Assembly: GCA_022781445.1 (NCBI GenBank)
Contig: JALETQ010000002.1
Location: 1 to 44,161 of the forward strand
DNA: 44,161 nucleotides
Reading direction: 5' to 3'
From: Prevotella sp.
GTDB taxonomy: Bacteria > Bacteroidota > Bacteroidia > Bacteroidales > Bacteroidaceae
Both the position numbers and the translations under genes were made by a program. The notes under the pieces were generated by a model that did no database searches, had not been told where the DNA came from, and saw nothing but the letters and a program-made list of their open reading frames with translations. The stretch's first letter is position 1; each line of letters begins with the position of its first letter. Below are positions 1 to 9,399 of the stretch, piece after piece.

Positions 1-82
1 TTTTTGCTGCTTCCTTGTCGAATTCCTTGCAAAAATCATCTGCTATACAGAAAATTTCAGTAACTTTGTCTTTGGTAATCAT
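1..82 (-). CDS. IS982-family transposase, N-terminal fragment (runs off window)
   Basis: Only the first 27 codons are inside the window. They begin MITKDKVTEIFCIADDF and match the start of the longer fragment at 43918-44161. The family assignment rests on that longer copy. The protein would be a DDE-type transposase acting on its own IS ends. Whether this copy is intact cannot be judged here. Confidence 0.75.
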   Translation of the reverse strand, partial: MITKDKVTEIFCIADDFCKEFDKEAAK

Positions 83-186
83 CGTCTGTTGTTTTTGTAA
101 CTATTTGATTTACACCTATAAAGATACAAAATAATAGCGAGGTTACCAACTTTTATTACAAGTTTTTTATCCCGAACTCAGGTTTG
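1..186 (-). mobile_element. IS982-family insertion sequence, 5' end (left copy, partial)
   Basis: Read on the minus strand, this segment repeats the sequence at 43813-43999 base for base, except for one A in a homopolymer just upstream of the transposase start (five A here, six in the right copy). The shared sequence stops at about position 186, which marks the inner IS end; the terminal bases are close to CCTGAGTTCGGGATAA. The rest of the element lies outside the window. The insertion cuts the BspA-like gene that follows. Confidence 0.85.
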
Positions 187-191
187 AAGTA

Positions 192-1151
192 ATGAATGAT
201 TTGTTTTTTGCGGAATGCTGGAAACTCAAGGAAGTGAATATCCCTTCCAAACTTAGGGAAATGCATGATTGCATTTTTTATAATTGCAATGAAGTCTCGC
301 CTTCTGTGGCAATATTACCCGAAACGGTTGAGATATTGGATGGTGCAGCATATTATGGAATGATTACCATTGAAGAAATCATAATTCCCAAGAATGTGAA
401 AGTATTAAAAGCATTCTGTGAAGGGATGTCAGCCCTGCGCAAGGCAACGATACTGACAGACAAACTGACAGAAATAGGAAATGATGCTTTTTATTGGTGC
501 AGTGCGTTGGAGGAGGTCAATATTCCGGACAAAATCACACGAATTGGCCAGGGAGCTTTCTTCTGGAATCTCAGGCTCCGTAAAATAAACATTCCTTCCA
601 CTGTCACGCGTATCGAGAAATTTGCCTTCGACAGCGCACCCTTGGATTCCATTGACATACCGGCCGGTGTGACATTTATAGGCAGGAATGCGTTTTGGAA
701 CAATCGCAATCTGAAAAAAGTATATTCACGCCCTGTCGTCCCCCCGGTGACTTCTGAGTGGGCGGGCGGAGCCGACGCTCCGAATTTGCCATTCCGCCAT
801 TCTGCAGACGAAGCCACCCTCTATGTCCCCAAAGGTTCTGCCGATGCCTACCGTGCTTCCGAGGTCTTCGAAGGGTTCAAGGAAATCGTTGAGTTGGAAG
901 CATGGCAGTGGCCGACTTCAATCAGTACACCGGCCATGACGGAAAACTCATACAGAATATATGGAAAAGACGGCACGTTGCATGTCGAGGCAGACGGCAA
1001 CGGAAACCACGAACCCGTATCCGTCAATGTATACAACATAGGCGGAACGTCGGTTTGGAAAGGGCAGGTGACCCATTATGCGGAAATCAGACTGCCCAAG
1101 GGATTCTATGTGGTAAGGACAGGGAAAACGACCCGAAAAATCTCGTTGTAA
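192..1151 (+). pseudogene. BspA-like leucine-rich-repeat surface protein, 5' end removed by IS insertion
   Basis: The frame encodes LRR_5/BspA-type repeats (pattern roughly IPxxVxxIgxxAFxxcxxLxxV) over residues 10-175, then a linker and a C-terminal beta domain of about 65 residues ending RKISL. That last domain resembles the end of the next intact protein and looks like a T9SS-type sorting domain (YxxYGKDGxLxV, then GxYVVRTGKTTRK). There is no signal peptide. The reading frame stays open upstream into the IS end at 186, and the first ATG lies only 6 bp beyond the IS junction. The natural reading is a secreted surface protein whose signal peptide and first repeats were separated by the insertion. 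BspA-type proteins bind host matrix or other bacteria; whether this remnant is expressed is unknown. Confidence 0.75.
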
Positions 1152-1293
1152 ACAACGATTGGTCGGCTTTGTCGAACGGAACGGACAGACAAGAGAATCC
1201 GTGAAATTCATCAAGGAATAAATTCTGTGAGGGAGGAGGAGTGTCTCCCGGCATTCACTCCCCTCTCCTTGTTTCACAAATAATCAATGAAGT

Positions 1294-1362
1294 ATGAGAT
1301 TGAAAAATTACACCATGTTGTTGCTGTTGATGTTTGCAGTAACAGTTAAAGGACAAGAATAG
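1294..1362 (+). pseudogene. Orphan signal-peptide mini-ORF (22 aa)
   Basis: ATG at 1294 opens a 22-codon frame that begins MRLKNYTMLLLLMFAV and ends VKGQE followed by TAG. It has a complete Sec signal peptide layout: a basic start, a Leu-rich core and a VKG-Q cleavage site like that of the neighbouring protein (SWG-Q). It stops two residues after the predicted cleavage site. It lies 31 bp upstream of the intact BspA-like gene. It is probably the relic of a third BspA-like gene that lost its body, but a short leader peptide is possible. No frame continues the mature part downstream. Confidence 0.5.
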
Positions 1363-1393
1363 AACAAATCATTATAAATAAAACCTTAGAATC

Positions 1394-2839
1394 ATGATGA
1401 GAAGACTTTTTCTTTTGTTTCTATTTTGGAATCTTGTTTCCCTTTTTCCCAAAAAATCGTGGGGACAAGTCAATTTCTATGATGCGAGAGTGGACAAGTA
1501 TGGACAGCTGGAGCAAGTCTTGGGCGACAAGTGGAGCACGATAGACTCATTGGTCGTGCATGGACCTATCAATGCCACTGATTTCAAGACAATCGTTCGT
1601 TGTGCGAGGGATGGAAAATTGCGGATTGTCAATTTGCAATTTTCACAAGTTGAGAACAACAAAATCCCGGATTCCGGGTTTGTTGATTGGAACTGGTACA
1701 CTTCCGGGCGTTATCTGGATATCCGTCGCATTATCCTACCCGACAATATTACAGAATTTGGGTTCTGTGCTTTTTTAGGGCTCACATTAAGGCATATCAA
1801 TATTCCGGCTTCATTGAAGAAACTGGGAGAGAGTTGTTTTGAGGATGACAAATGGCTTGAAGTGAATCCTCTAATAATTCCCGAAGGAATTACAGAAATT
1901 CCCGTCCGGTGTTTTCAGTGGTGTGACAGTCTCAAGAAGATTGTTCTGCCCTCCACTCTCAAAACAATCGACCAACTTGCGTTCTATTACACAAAAGTGC
2001 AAGAGATGAACTTCCCCGAAGGCTTGGACAGTATCGGATTTTCTGCCATATATGCCACAGACCTCACAGAGATTGTGCTACCTAATACTGTAAAAAAGAT
2101 AGGGAGTGCAGCCTTTCAAGACAACAAGAAGCTAAAGAAAATAGTCCTGCCCGAAGGAATGACAGAAATTCCCATACGACTATGTTGCTTGTGCTCAGTC
2201 TTGGAAGAAGCAGAAATCCCGAAGTCTGTAATTAAGATTAATCGCAATGCGTTTCAGTGGTGTTATAAATTGAAGACACAGCTCTCTCCAAAAGTGAAGA
2301 GGATTGGTTCTGATGCTTTTAGCTACTGTGCATTGGACTCCATTGTCTTCCCGGCTACTCTGGAGTACATTCAAGGAGGAGCTTTTAATGATTTAAAATT
2401 CTTGCAAAAGATTTACTCTCTTTCTGCAACGCCTCCTGTTTGTACAGACCATCCAATGGGTATCAACCCGGGAAAGGGTCCGTTTCATGGATTTACCCCC
2501 AACGATATACCTGTCTATGTTCCCATCGGATCAAGGGAAAAGTACAGACAGGCTTTTGGCTGGAGTTACTTCACCAATATCATCGAGACGGACAAGTTCC
2601 CCACAGGGATAGATTCCCCTCAAGTGGACAATACAGAGAAATATAAGGTATATGCAAAGGATGGAAGGCTGATGATAGAGGTTTCCGATGCGCTTTCTTA
2701 CCCTCTCCGTTATTCGATTTACTCCATAGATGGTGAGATGGTAGAGCAAGGCAACCTCACAGTTTCTCATACCATACAGATGAAATCGGGTATCTATATT
2801 GTCTGTATCGGAAAAACCACACATAAGATATTCTTATAA
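1394..2839 (+). CDS. BspA-like leucine-rich-repeat surface protein with C-terminal sorting-type domain
   Basis: 481 residues. Residues 1-25 form a signal peptide ending SWG-Q. From about 105 to 340 run roughly ten LRR_5 (BspA-type) repeats of about 23 residues, with recurring phrases such as IVLPxxxKxIgxxAF. A region with VYVPIGSREKYRQA follows, typical of the end of such repeat blocks. The last 65 residues (YKVYAKDGRLMIEV to THKIFL) form a beta domain like that of the truncated neighbour, consistent with type IX secretion and cell-surface attachment. ATG 1394 is followed at once by ATG 1397, and either could be used. BspA-family proteins mediate adhesion to fibronectin, fibrinogen or other oral bacteria; the ligand here cannot be read from sequence. 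Confidence 0.85.
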   Translation: MMRRLFLLFLFWNLVSLFPKKSWGQVNFYDARVDKYGQLEQVLGDKWSTIDSLVVHGPINATDFKTIVRCARDGKLRIVNLQFSQVENNKIPDSGFVDWNWYTSGRYLDIRRIILPDNITEFGFCAFLGLTLRHINIPASLKKLGESCFEDDKWLEVNPLIIPEGITEIPVRCFQWCDSLKKIVLPSTLKTIDQLAFYYTKVQEMNFPEGLDSIGFSAIYATDLTEIVLPNTVKKIGSAAFQDNKKLKKIVLPEGMTEIPIRLCCLCSVLEEAEIPKSVIKINRNAFQWCYKLKTQLSPKVKRIGSDAFSYCALDSIVFPATLEYIQGGAFNDLKFLQKIYSLSATPPVCTDHPMGINPGKGPFHGFTPNDIPVYVPIGSREKYRQAFGWSYFTNIIETDKFPTGIDSPQVDNTEKYKVYAKDGRLMIEVSDALSYPLRYSIYSIDGEMVEQGNLTVSHTIQMKSGIYIVCIGKTTHKIFL

Positions 2840-2922
2840 TCCCAAATCGGCCATTAGATTCCGAGGTGATATAAACGACATGAAATGTATAACCAAACGC
2901 TCTAATAACCGATTGGGGATAA
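2840..2922. repeat. Dispersed palindromic element, copy A
   Basis: Starts one base after the BspA-like stop codon. The left arm CCCAAATCGGCCATTAGA and right arm TCTAATAACCGATTGGGG are imperfect inverted repeats about 45 bp apart. Between them is a stretch (GACATGAAATGTATAACC) that recurs in diverged form near 17520 and 32710. It belongs to the family also seen at 15728, 17505, 20772, 24123, 29468, 31662, 32681 and 39083. Confidence 0.65.
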
Positions 2923-2993
2923 TAATCTTTTCATTCGCGAGAATGAAGTGTGCCAAAACTCCATTCCCCCTAATTGACTATCATTTGTGAAAG

Positions 2994-3040
2994 CAACCGC
3001 CATCAAAGAGCTAAAAACTCAATGATAGCGGTTGTTTTAT
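2994..3040 (+). terminator. Terminator-like hairpin upstream of nrdD
   Basis: CAACCGCCATCA and TGATAGCGGTTG pair with a single mismatch around a 17-nt loop and are followed by TTTTATTTG. It would end transcripts coming from the BspA-like gene, about 150 bp after its stop codon. The remaining 3041-3440 is AT-rich; I see no gene or clear structure there. Confidence 0.65.
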
Positions 3041-3448
3041 TTGATTAAGAGAGAGTGGAAACTATCAATCTGAAAGGAGACTTCTACCTTAATACAACCT
3101 CTTTGGTGCTTATTTATCTAAATCAACCCGTAAAAACAGAAAACAAACAGCAATAAGAAAATGCAAGAATTCATCAAGATTTTCTGAAATATTCATTCAT
3201 GTTCACCTCATCGCAAACCGGTATTCTTTGTTTTCATTCCACACACATGGGTCTATAACCATCACGAGACAAATCACAAAACGCACATAAACAAATAGTT
3301 TTCAAAGCAATACGAAGCATATAAATTCTTCAAAATCCGCTTCAACTACTCGACAAGCATTATTCCAAACCAGCAGTTATCATTTCTGTTTCATGAAATT
3401 CACATCAAATATTTTCCCACAAATATTTCTCAAAAAGAAAACTTTTCC

Positions 3449-3456
3449 TATCTTTG
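3449..3456 (+). promoter_or_regulatory. Promoter -7 box for nrdD
   Basis: TATCTTTG fits the Bacteroidetes -7 consensus TAnnTTTG. No convincing TTTG -33 partner is visible. The implied start near 3463 gives a leader of about 115 nt before the nrdD ATG. I found no NrdR-type box. Confidence 0.5.
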
Positions 3457-3576
3457 CCAACGTAAATGTTTTCCAAAACGGATAACTCTTACCGTCACAA
3501 CAGCACCGTAGTTAACAAAAATGTGAATCATTCACACATCTAAACACCATCAACACCACACCTAACAATCTACATC

Positions 3577-5679
3577 ATGGACAATTTTTCGATTACCAAA
3601 CGCGACGGAACAAGCGAACAGTTCTCACTGGACAAAATCATGAATGCCATCATCAAGGCGTTTAAGTCGGTCGATGCTGATATCGACCTCCTCAACATTT
3701 CAAAGATTTTCAGTCATCTCAACATCTTCAACGACATCAAAGTGGAAGACATCCAAAACCAAGTGGAGGTGGCTCTGATGAAAGAAGGGTGCTATGACGT
3801 AGCAAAATCATTCATGCTGTATCGTCAAAAACACTCCGAAGACAGAGAAACAATGGAGAAATTGAAGTTTCTGGCAGACTATTGCGACAATTCAAACGCA
3901 GCCACATCGTCCAAATACGATGCGAATGCCAATGTGGAAAACAAAAACATCGCCACACTGATTGGCGAGTTGCCCAAGTCAAACTTCATACGTCTGAATC
4001 GTCGCTTGCTGACCGACAGGCTCAAAAAGATGTACGGAAAGGATGTCGCCAACGAATATCTGGAATTGCTAAACTGTCATTTCATTTACAAAAACGATGA
4101 GACGAGCCTCGCCAACTACTGCGCATCGATCACCATGTACCCGTGGCTCATCGGCGGGACGATGTCGATAGGCGGCAACTCGACCGCTCCGACAAACCTC
4201 AAGTCGTTTTGTGGTGGCTTTATCAACATGGTGTTCATGGTGTCAAGCATGTTGTCGGGAGCCTGTGCCACGCCCGAATTTCTGATGTATCTCAATTACT
4301 TCATCGGCCAGGAATACGGCGAAGATTACTGGCAACACGCCGACAAGGTGGTTGACCAGTCGGTCAGGCAGCGCACCATCGACAAGATGATCACCGACTG
4401 TTTTGAACAAATCGTTTACTCGATCAACCAGCCCACGGGGGCGAGAAACTATCAGGCCGTGTTTTGGAACGTGGCTTACTACGACCGTTTTTATTTTGAA
4501 AGCCTGTTCAAAGACTTCTACTTCCCCGACGGTTCGAAGCCCCATTGGGAGAGTTTGTCGTGGCTGCAGAAACGTTTCATGAAATGGTTCAACAAGGAAC
4601 GCACCAAGACGATGCTGACATTTCCGGTCGAAACGATGGCTTTGCTCACCAAAGACGGCGACGTGATAGACAAGGAATGGGGAGATTTCACGGCAGAAAT
4701 GTATGCCGAGGGTCATTCCTTTTTCACCTACCTGAGCGACAATGCCGACTCGCTTAGCTCCTGCTGCCGTCTGCGCAATGAAATTCAGGACAACGGTTTC
4801 AGTTATACTTTGGGGGCAGGCGGCGTGTCGACAGGCTCGAAAAGCGTGCTGACCATCAACCTGAACCGCTGCGTTCAATATGCCGTCAACAACCAACAGG
4901 ATTACAAGACCTTCCTCACCCGCGTCGTAGACCTTTGCCACCGTGCGCAACTCGCCTACAACGAGAACTTGAAAGAACTTCAATCGCACGGCATGTTACC
5001 GCTGTTCGACGCGGGATATATCGACATCAACCGACAGTATCTCACCATTGGCATCAACGGCATGGTAGAGGCAGCCGAATTCCTGGGCATCCCCATCAAT
5101 GACAATGACGACTACCGCACCTTCGTGCAGGGTGTACTGAACATCATTGAGAGCCACAACAAGCAGTATCGCAGCAAGGAGGTAATGTTTAACTGCGAGA
5201 TGATTCCGGCAGAAAATGTGGGTGTCAAACATGCCAAATGGGACAAGGAAGACGGTTACTTCGTGCCTCGAGACTGCTACAACAGCTATTTTTACATTGT
5301 CGAAGACGAATCGTTGTCGATCATCGACAAGTTCAAACTGCACGGCGAACCCTACATCAAACACCTCACCGGCGGCTCGGCTCTCCACGCAAACCTATCG
5401 GAACATCTTGACAAAGACCAGTACCGGCAACTCCTGAAGGTGGCAGCCAAGGAGGGTTGCAACTATTTCACATTCAACATTCCCAATACCATCTGCAACG
5501 ATTGCGGACACATCGACAAACGATATTTGCACGAATGTCCCGAATGCCATTCGACCAACATCGACTACATGACCCGCATCATCGGCTATCTGAAGCGGGT
5601 AAGCAACTTCTCGGAAGCCCGTCAGCAGGAAGAGAAACGCCGGCATTATGCCCGGGCAAAGGCAGAACAAACGGAATGA
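3577..5679 (+). CDS. nrdD: Anaerobic ribonucleoside-triphosphate reductase, class III
   Basis: 700 residues. It reduces ribonucleoside triphosphates to deoxy forms under anoxia using a glycyl radical. Residues 1-90 form an ATP-cone regulatory domain (ITKRDGTSEQFSLDKI). The central body is the ten-stranded NrdD barrel. Near the C-terminus are four zinc-binding cysteines (C640, C643, C654, C657 in CNDC and CPEC) followed by the glycyl-radical loop RIIGY, with Gly670 as the likely radical site. nrdG, its activase, follows after 73 bp, so the two are probably co-transcribed. Length and motif order are normal for the family. Confidence 0.96.
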   Translation: MDNFSITKRDGTSEQFSLDKIMNAIIKAFKSVDADIDLLNISKIFSHLNIFNDIKVEDIQNQVEVALMKEGCYDVAKSFMLYRQKHSEDRETMEKLKFLADYCDNSNAATSSKYDANANVENKNIATLIGELPKSNFIRLNRRLLTDRLKKMYGKDVANEYLELLNCHFIYKNDETSLANYCASITMYPWLIGGTMSIGGNSTAPTNLKSFCGGFINMVFMVSSMLSGACATPEFLMYLNYFIGQEYGEDYWQHADKVVDQSVRQRTIDKMITDCFEQIVYSINQPTGARNYQAVFWNVAYYDRFYFESLFKDFYFPDGSKPHWESLSWLQKRFMKWFNKERTKTMLTFPVETMALLTKDGDVIDKEWGDFTAEMYAEGHSFFTYLSDNADSLSSCCRLRNEIQDNGFSYTLGAGGVSTGSKSVLTINLNRCVQYAVNNQQDYKTFLTRVVDLCHRAQLAYNENLKELQSHGMLPLFDAGYIDINRQYLTIGINGMVEAAEFLGIPINDNDDYRTFVQGVLNIIESHNKQYRSKEVMFNCEMIPAENVGVKHAKWDKEDGYFVPRDCYNSYFYIVEDESLSIIDKFKLHGEPYIKHLTGGSALHANLSEHLDKDQYRQLLKVAAKEGCNYFTFNIPNTICNDCGHIDKRYLHECPECHSTNIDYMTRIIGYLKRVSNFSEARQQEEKRRHYARAKAEQTE

Positions 5680-5752
5680 ATGCCGACGACCACCGACAAG
5701 ACATCATGCAAACCATTATATATATGCAACACCTGCCACAAGCGATAAACCC

Positions 5753-6235
5753 ATGTTGAAATACGTCAATACCGATGTTGTCTTTCAGGAAATACCCAAC
5801 GAAGTGACACTTGCCGTCAATGTGTCGGGATGTCCGTGCCGTTGTCCGGGATGCCACAGCAAATACTTGTGGGAAGACACGGGATTGCCGCTTGACAAGG
5901 ACTCCATCGACCAGCTCATCGCCACCGTGAACGACCACATCACCTGTGTGGCCTTCATGGGTGGTGATGCCGATCCGAAAGGCATCGACCAACTGGCTCG
6001 TCACATCAAGGAACAACACCCGGAATTGAAGGTGGCATGGTACAGCGGAAGGACGTGTCTGTCGGCGATGATCGACAAGCAGCATTTCGACTATCTGAAG
6101 ATCGGTCCTTACATCAGGCACTTGGGCGGACTGCAGTCCGAAACTACCAACCAACGACTCTATCGCAGAACGACAGGCGACAAGTTTATCGACATCACCC
6201 ACTTAATGAGGCACGACAACAGCCCCCGAAAGTGA
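5753..6235 (+). CDS. nrdG: Anaerobic ribonucleotide reductase activating protein (radical SAM)
   Basis: 160 residues from ATG 5753 (MLKYVNTDVVFQEIPNE). The frame stays open upstream with another ATG at 5648, but that extension is basic, overlaps nrdD and does not resemble NrdG. The radical-SAM cluster motif CxxxCxxC is C27, C31, C34 (GCPCRCPGCHSKYLW), and the GGD stretch typical of the fold follows at about residue 65. It binds a 4Fe-4S cluster and S-adenosylmethionine and generates the glycyl radical on NrdD. It lies directly behind nrdD in the same orientation. Confidence 0.94.
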   Translation: MLKYVNTDVVFQEIPNEVTLAVNVSGCPCRCPGCHSKYLWEDTGLPLDKDSIDQLIATVNDHITCVAFMGGDADPKGIDQLARHIKEQHPELKVAWYSGRTCLSAMIDKQHFDYLKIGPYIRHLGGLQSETTNQRLYRRTTGDKFIDITHLMRHDNSPRK

Positions 6236-6397
6236 CAATCCGCATGACACCCCGCCTTGCGACACTCTTTTCGGAGCCTGTGCTGCCACCGTTTCGGATC
6301 TGTCGGTACACGCTGTTTCCGGATTCCCGATGCGACGCATGATGCAATTTGGATAAGTTTTTCCCCTCAAACGAAACAAGATATGGTGTTTTTTAAG

Positions 6398-6405
6398 TAC
6401 ATTTG
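6398..6405 (+). promoter_or_regulatory. Promoter -7 box for fkp
   Basis: TACATTTG fits TAnnTTTG and predicts transcription from about 6412. That lies downstream of an in-frame ATG at 6403, so it supports ATG 6427 as the fkp start. No clean -33 box is seen. Confidence 0.5.
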
Positions 6406-6426
6406 TGCGTAAAAAACAATCATACG

Positions 6427-9315
6427 ATGAAAAAACTACTCTCTCTACCGTCCAATGCAGCCGACAGTTTCCACGAACTGACCGGCTTTTCAGATGACGA
6501 ATGGTTCAGCTGTAGCGACCCCAAAGAAAAACAGCTCGGATCGGGCGGCGGCAGCGCATGGCTGCTCCAACAGGCGCATGCTGCATCGGGCGACACGAAA
6601 GAACTCAAGGACTGGCTTTCGTCCGAACGCCGGCTGATTCTTCATGCCGGCGGACAAAGCCGCCGACTCCCCTCCTATGCCCCGACGGGCAAGTCGCTGA
6701 TACCCATCCCGGTGTTTCGTTGGGAACGCGGACAACGCCTGTCGCAAAACCTGCTTTCGCTACAGATGCCGCTCTACGAACGCATCATGAAGCAGGCTCC
6801 CGACTGTTTTCACACCTTGATTGCCAGCGGTGACGTATATATCAGACAGGCCGGTGTAGGAGACCGGACGATGCTCGATGTGGGAAAAATTCCCGAGGCC
6901 GACGTGGTTTGTTACGGTTTGTGGCTTCCTTCCGAGACAGCGACCAAGCACGGGGTGTTTGTCTGCGACCGAAACAGTCCCAGGGAATTGAAATACATGC
7001 TGCAGAAACCGTCGTTGCAAACACTCGGCGATCTGCAGAAAGACCACTACTTCCTCACCGACATAGGCTTGTGGCTGCTGAGCGACCGTGCCGTCGAAGT
7101 GTTGATGAGGCGCAGCAGCAACGACGGAACGATGCCGACACCCGCGAGCAACGCCGACGATTTCAAGACCTACGACCTCTATAGCGGGTTTGGTTTGTCG
7201 CTCGGTACGGCTCCGGCCATCGAAGACGAGGAAATCAACGGACTGTCGGTAGCCATCCTGCCCTTGCCTGAAGGCAGGTTTTATCACTTCGGAACATCGC
7301 ACGACCTCATCAATTCCACGCTCGCCGTCCAGAACTTGGTCGATGACCAGCGCGAGGTGCTCCACCATTCCGTCAAGCCCCATCCTTCCATCTTCATCCA
7401 AAACGCCCGGGTTTATGGCAAGCTCGACGAAAACAACCACAGTCTGTGGATTGAGAACAGCTGTATCGGCGAACGATGGACACTCTCCCACAACCATGTT
7501 ATCACGGGTGTTCCCGAGAACAATTGGGAAATCACCTTGCAAGAAAAACAGTGCGTGGACATCATACCCATCGGAGATAAGAGTTTCGTGGTGCGCCCCT
7601 ACGGCTTCGACGACCCCTTTCGGGGCGACATCAGCAAAGACACGCTGTTCCTCGGACAACCTTTCAGGAAGTGGGTCGTGGATCGTCTGCCGGTACCCTA
7701 TCCTATCGAAGGGGCTGAAGACCTGCAAAACGCGCGCATCTTCCCAGTGGTCGACAACGAGTCAGACATGGGACTGGTACTCAGATGGATGCTCAACGAG
7801 CCGCAACAGGCCGGCGGGCGACTGCTATGGATGAGTTCCCGTCGACTGAGTGCCAACGATATAGCTCATGAAATCAATCTCGAAAGGCTCGAGAAGCAAC
7901 GCACCGGCTTCCGAAAAATAAACTGGACAACCTTGGCAAACAACCACCGGTACAGCGTCTTTTATCAAATCGACCTCGAAAATGCAGCCCGGGAATTTAC
8001 CAAGTACGGCATTCCCGAACCCCGGCCCATCTCCAACGACGAGAGCCTGACCGTGAAAATTCAGGATGCCATGTTCAGATCGGAGCTTCGGAGGCTGAAA
8101 GGCGAAGACGGAAGCGAGAAAGAGCGACGGGCATTCGAGTATCTCAAGGAAGGCATTCTGCAGAGTGATTTCACCGGAACAACCGAACCGCACCTCTCCG
8201 TACTGCCCGACCAGATCGTCTGGGGACGATGCCCCGTGCGCATCGACTTGGCTGGCGGATGGACCGACACGCCTCCTTTCTGTCTCATGGAGGGCGGAAC
8301 GGTGGTCAACATGGCAGTGGAACTCAACGGACAACAGCCCTTGCAGGTGTTCATCCGTCCGTCGCAAGACTTCCACATCACCCTTCGGAGCATCGACCTC
8401 GGAGCATCCGAAAAAGTGATGACCTATGAACAACTCATCAATTTTCAGCAAGTGGGCAGTCCCTTTGCCATTCCCAAGGCAGCCTTGGTGCTCGCCGGCT
8501 TCGGCCCGGGCGACATCAATGCAAGATTCCGAACGCTGACCGACCTGCTGAAGGACTTCGGGGGCGGAATGGAAATCACGCTCTTGTCTGCTATTCCGGC
8601 AGGCAGCGGCATGGGAACCAGCAGCCTTCTGGCAACAACCGTACTGGGTGCGCTCAATGATTTCTGCGGATTGGGATGGGACAAGAGTACCATCGGAAGA
8701 AAGACCCTGTCGCTCGAACAGCTCCTCACCACGGGTGGAGGATGGCAGGATCAATATGGTGGCATATCGGGCGGCGTGAAATTGCTGCGAAGCGGCAGGG
8801 GTTTCGAACAGATACCCACCGTCAGCTGGCTGCCGACCGACATCTTCACCAATCCCGAATACAGCCACTGTCACCTGCTCTACTACACCGGCATCACGCG
8901 GACTGCCAAGACCATTCTCAAGGAAATCGTTAGGAAAATGTTTCTCAACCAAGGCGAAGAACTGGCGTTGCTGCGCGAAATGAAGGAACACGCCCTCGAC
9001 ATGAGCAACCTCCTGCAACGTCAGGACATGGAAGGCGTGGGACGGCTGCTGCGCAAGACATGGCGACAAAACACCCTGATTGACAGCGGAACGAATCCAC
9101 CCGACATCGAAGCCCTGACCCGTCGGGTCGACGACTGGTGCTTGGGCTATAAACTTCCCGGTGCAGGAGGTGGAGGATTCCTCTACATGATGGCTAAAGA
9201 TGCGATGGCGGCAGCGCGCATCCGCGAAGAACTCATCAACCGTCCGATCAATCCCAATGCACGCTTTGTGGACATGACCATCAGCAAACAGGGCATGCAG
9301 GTGAGCCGCAGCTGA
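6427..9315 (+). CDS. fkp: Bifunctional L-fucokinase / GDP-L-fucose pyrophosphorylase
   Basis: 962 residues from ATG 6427. The N-terminal half is a nucleotidyltransferase-type pyrophosphorylase; its activation loop LHAGGQSRRLPSYAPTGK sits at residues 72-89. The C-terminal third is a GHMP-type sugar kinase: substrate-end motif RIDLAGGWTDTPP near residue 605, ATP loop IPAGSGMGTSS at 723-733, and GAGGGGF near the end. The enzyme converts free L-fucose first to fucose-1-phosphate and then to GDP-L-fucose, the donor for fucosylating surface glycans and glycoproteins, as shown for the Bacteroides fragilis homologue of similar length. It stands alone between its own promoter and a strong terminator. 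Confidence 0.95.
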   Translation: MKKLLSLPSNAADSFHELTGFSDDEWFSCSDPKEKQLGSGGGSAWLLQQAHAASGDTKELKDWLSSERRLILHAGGQSRRLPSYAPTGKSLIPIPVFRWERGQRLSQNLLSLQMPLYERIMKQAPDCFHTLIASGDVYIRQAGVGDRTMLDVGKIPEADVVCYGLWLPSETATKHGVFVCDRNSPRELKYMLQKPSLQTLGDLQKDHYFLTDIGLWLLSDRAVEVLMRRSSNDGTMPTPASNADDFKTYDLYSGFGLSLGTAPAIEDEEINGLSVAILPLPEGRFYHFGTSHDLINSTLAVQNLVDDQREVLHHSVKPHPSIFIQNARVYGKLDENNHSLWIENSCIGERWTLSHNHVITGVPENNWEITLQEKQCVDIIPIGDKSFVVRPYGFDDPFRGDISKDTLFLGQPFRKWVVDRLPVPYPIEGAEDLQNARIFPVVDNESDMGLVLRWMLNEPQQAGGRLLWMSSRRLSANDIAHEINLERLEKQRTGFRKINWTTLANNHRYSVFYQIDLENAAREFTKYGIPEPRPISNDESLTVKIQDAMFRSELRRLKGEDGSEKERRAFEYLKEGILQSDFTGTTEPHLSVLPDQIVWGRCPVRIDLAGGWTDTPPFCLMEGGTVVNMAVELNGQQPLQVFIRPSQDFHITLRSIDLGASEKVMTYEQLINFQQVGSPFAIPKAALVLAGFGPGDINARFRTLTDLLKDFGGGMEITLLSAIPAGSGMGTSSLLATTVLGALNDFCGLGWDKSTIGRKTLSLEQLLTTGGGWQDQYGGISGGVKLLRSGRGFEQIPTVSWLPTDIFTNPEYSHCHLLYYTGITRTAKTILKEIVRKMFLNQGEELALLREMKEHALDMSNLLQRQDMEGVGRLLRKTWRQNTLIDSGTNPPDIEALTRRVDDWCLGYKLPGAGGGGFLYMMAKDAMAAARIREELINRPINPNARFVDMTISKQGMQVSRS

Positions 9316-9350
9316 CGGAAATCCTGACTCCTGATCTCATACGCTCCTAC

Positions 9351-9399
9351 TTCGGATAACCGAAACATCACTGTGTTTCAGTTATCCGAAATTCTTTTT
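9351..9399 (+). terminator. Rho-independent terminator of fkp
   Basis: TTCGGATAACCGAAACA and TGTTTCAGTTATCCGAA form a 17-bp stem with one mismatch and a 6-nt loop, followed by ATTCTTTTT. Confidence 0.85.

Noticed and set aside
5648..5752. N-terminal extension of nrdG
   Set aside because: It would overlap nrdD by more than 30 bases and adds a basic stretch not found in NrdG proteins; ATG 5753 gives the normal start.
6262..6330. Possible fourth tandem array (TTTCGGA at 6269, 6292 and TTTCCGGA at 6316)
   Set aside because: Spacing is 23 and 24 bp rather than 22, and the units agree in only seven or eight bases, so chance is likely.
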